Below are positions 63,817 through 64,000 of a stretch of 64,000 bases of DNA, in pieces (position 1 is the first letter of the stretch; the number at the start of each line of letters is the position of its first letter). Source of the stretch: Catonia carolina (lineage: Eukaryota > Arthropoda > Insecta > Hemiptera > Achilidae); the NCBI GenBank assembly GCA_035578175.1, contig JAQMRL010000004.1, forward strand, positions 76,807,401-76,871,400, in the 5' to 3' direction. Made by a program: the position numbers and the translations under genes. A model generated the notes under the pieces. It made no database searches, was not told the origin of the DNA, and saw nothing but the letters and a program-made list of their open reading frames with translations.

Positions 63817-64000
63817 CTTGAAACAAAAAAGAAAGACAAATCAAATCAATATGGATTATTACTAGATAGAACTTTATCGTGGGATTATTATACTGATCGA
63901 ATACGTGGTAAAATATCATCTGGGATATTTGTATTAAAACAAATAGCCAGATTAAATGATAAAAAAATGCTAATAGCAGCTTACCAGGTTTTAATTTATC

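Noticed and set aside
63981..64000. Possible donor (CCTG then GTAAGC, minus strand) of the missing upstream desaturase exon
   Set aside because: The phase needed to join exon A puts an in-frame TAA just upstream, and no HPGG-encoding sequence is near.

Overview
This window is AT-rich eukaryotic DNA from an insect. The host coding signal is a spliced gene on the minus strand; everything else is layered transposon sequence, together with one 100-base run of N (34610-34709). The repeats (mariner, Tigger/pogo, piggyBac and hAT elements, tRNA-derived SINEs, RTE-like LINEs) fit an insect, and a hemipteran is a reasonable guess, but nothing here fixes the species.

Host gene: five minus-strand exons (63620-63816, 57569-57763, 53664-53855, 52186-52389, 46263-46572) join in frame into the last 365 residues of a cytochrome b5-related fatty acid desaturase-like protein (Cyt-b5-r family). 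All four internal introns are phase 2, the histidine boxes are present, and the N-terminal exon(s) with the HPGG haem-binding part lie beyond base 64000. The introns total about 16.5 kb and are mostly mobile elements. The remaining 46 kb at the left is downstream intergenic DNA with no convincing host gene.

Repeats: the most abundant family, called HINE here, is about 950 bp, with about a dozen near-complete copies and many fragments. It has 12-bp subterminal inverted repeats, a (TG)n block near its 5' end, a 3' stem-loop and A/T-run termini with no clear target duplication, a structure resembling Helentron-associated non-autonomous elements. Four short retroposon families (S1, S2, S3 tRNA-derived; C ending in (AAC)n) sit between 8-14 bp target-site duplications. 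There are three mariners with TIRs, two of them foldback forms; several Tigger-type elements; two piggyBac-type MITEs at TTAA; hAT elements with 8-bp duplications; and at least six LINE fragments, one with a 5' inversion.

Layout: 0.4-4.7 kb nested SINEs, HINE copies and local duplications; 5.8-11 kb hAT, Tigger-like and foldback elements; 11.4-21.4 kb LINE and serial HINE copies; 22.6-26.6 kb SINE, polypurine tract and a Tigger holding an inverted LINE; 26.9-35.5 kb HINE/SINE nests; 35.7-40.4 kb two mariners inside an old HINE; 41.2-46.2 kb a Penelope-like foldback with two hammerhead-ribozyme motifs, a hAT and a triple-nested DNA transposon ending about 75 bp from the desaturase stop codon; 46.3-64 kb the gene and its introns, with a tandem duplication in the last intron and a second Penelope-like copy interrupted by a LINE.

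Most striking items: the hammerhead motifs in the foldback at 41189-41676, a 110-bp perfect direct repeat around the HINE at 1897-2835, the foldback mariners, and a SINE whose target duplication starts at intron base +3 of a desaturase splice donor.
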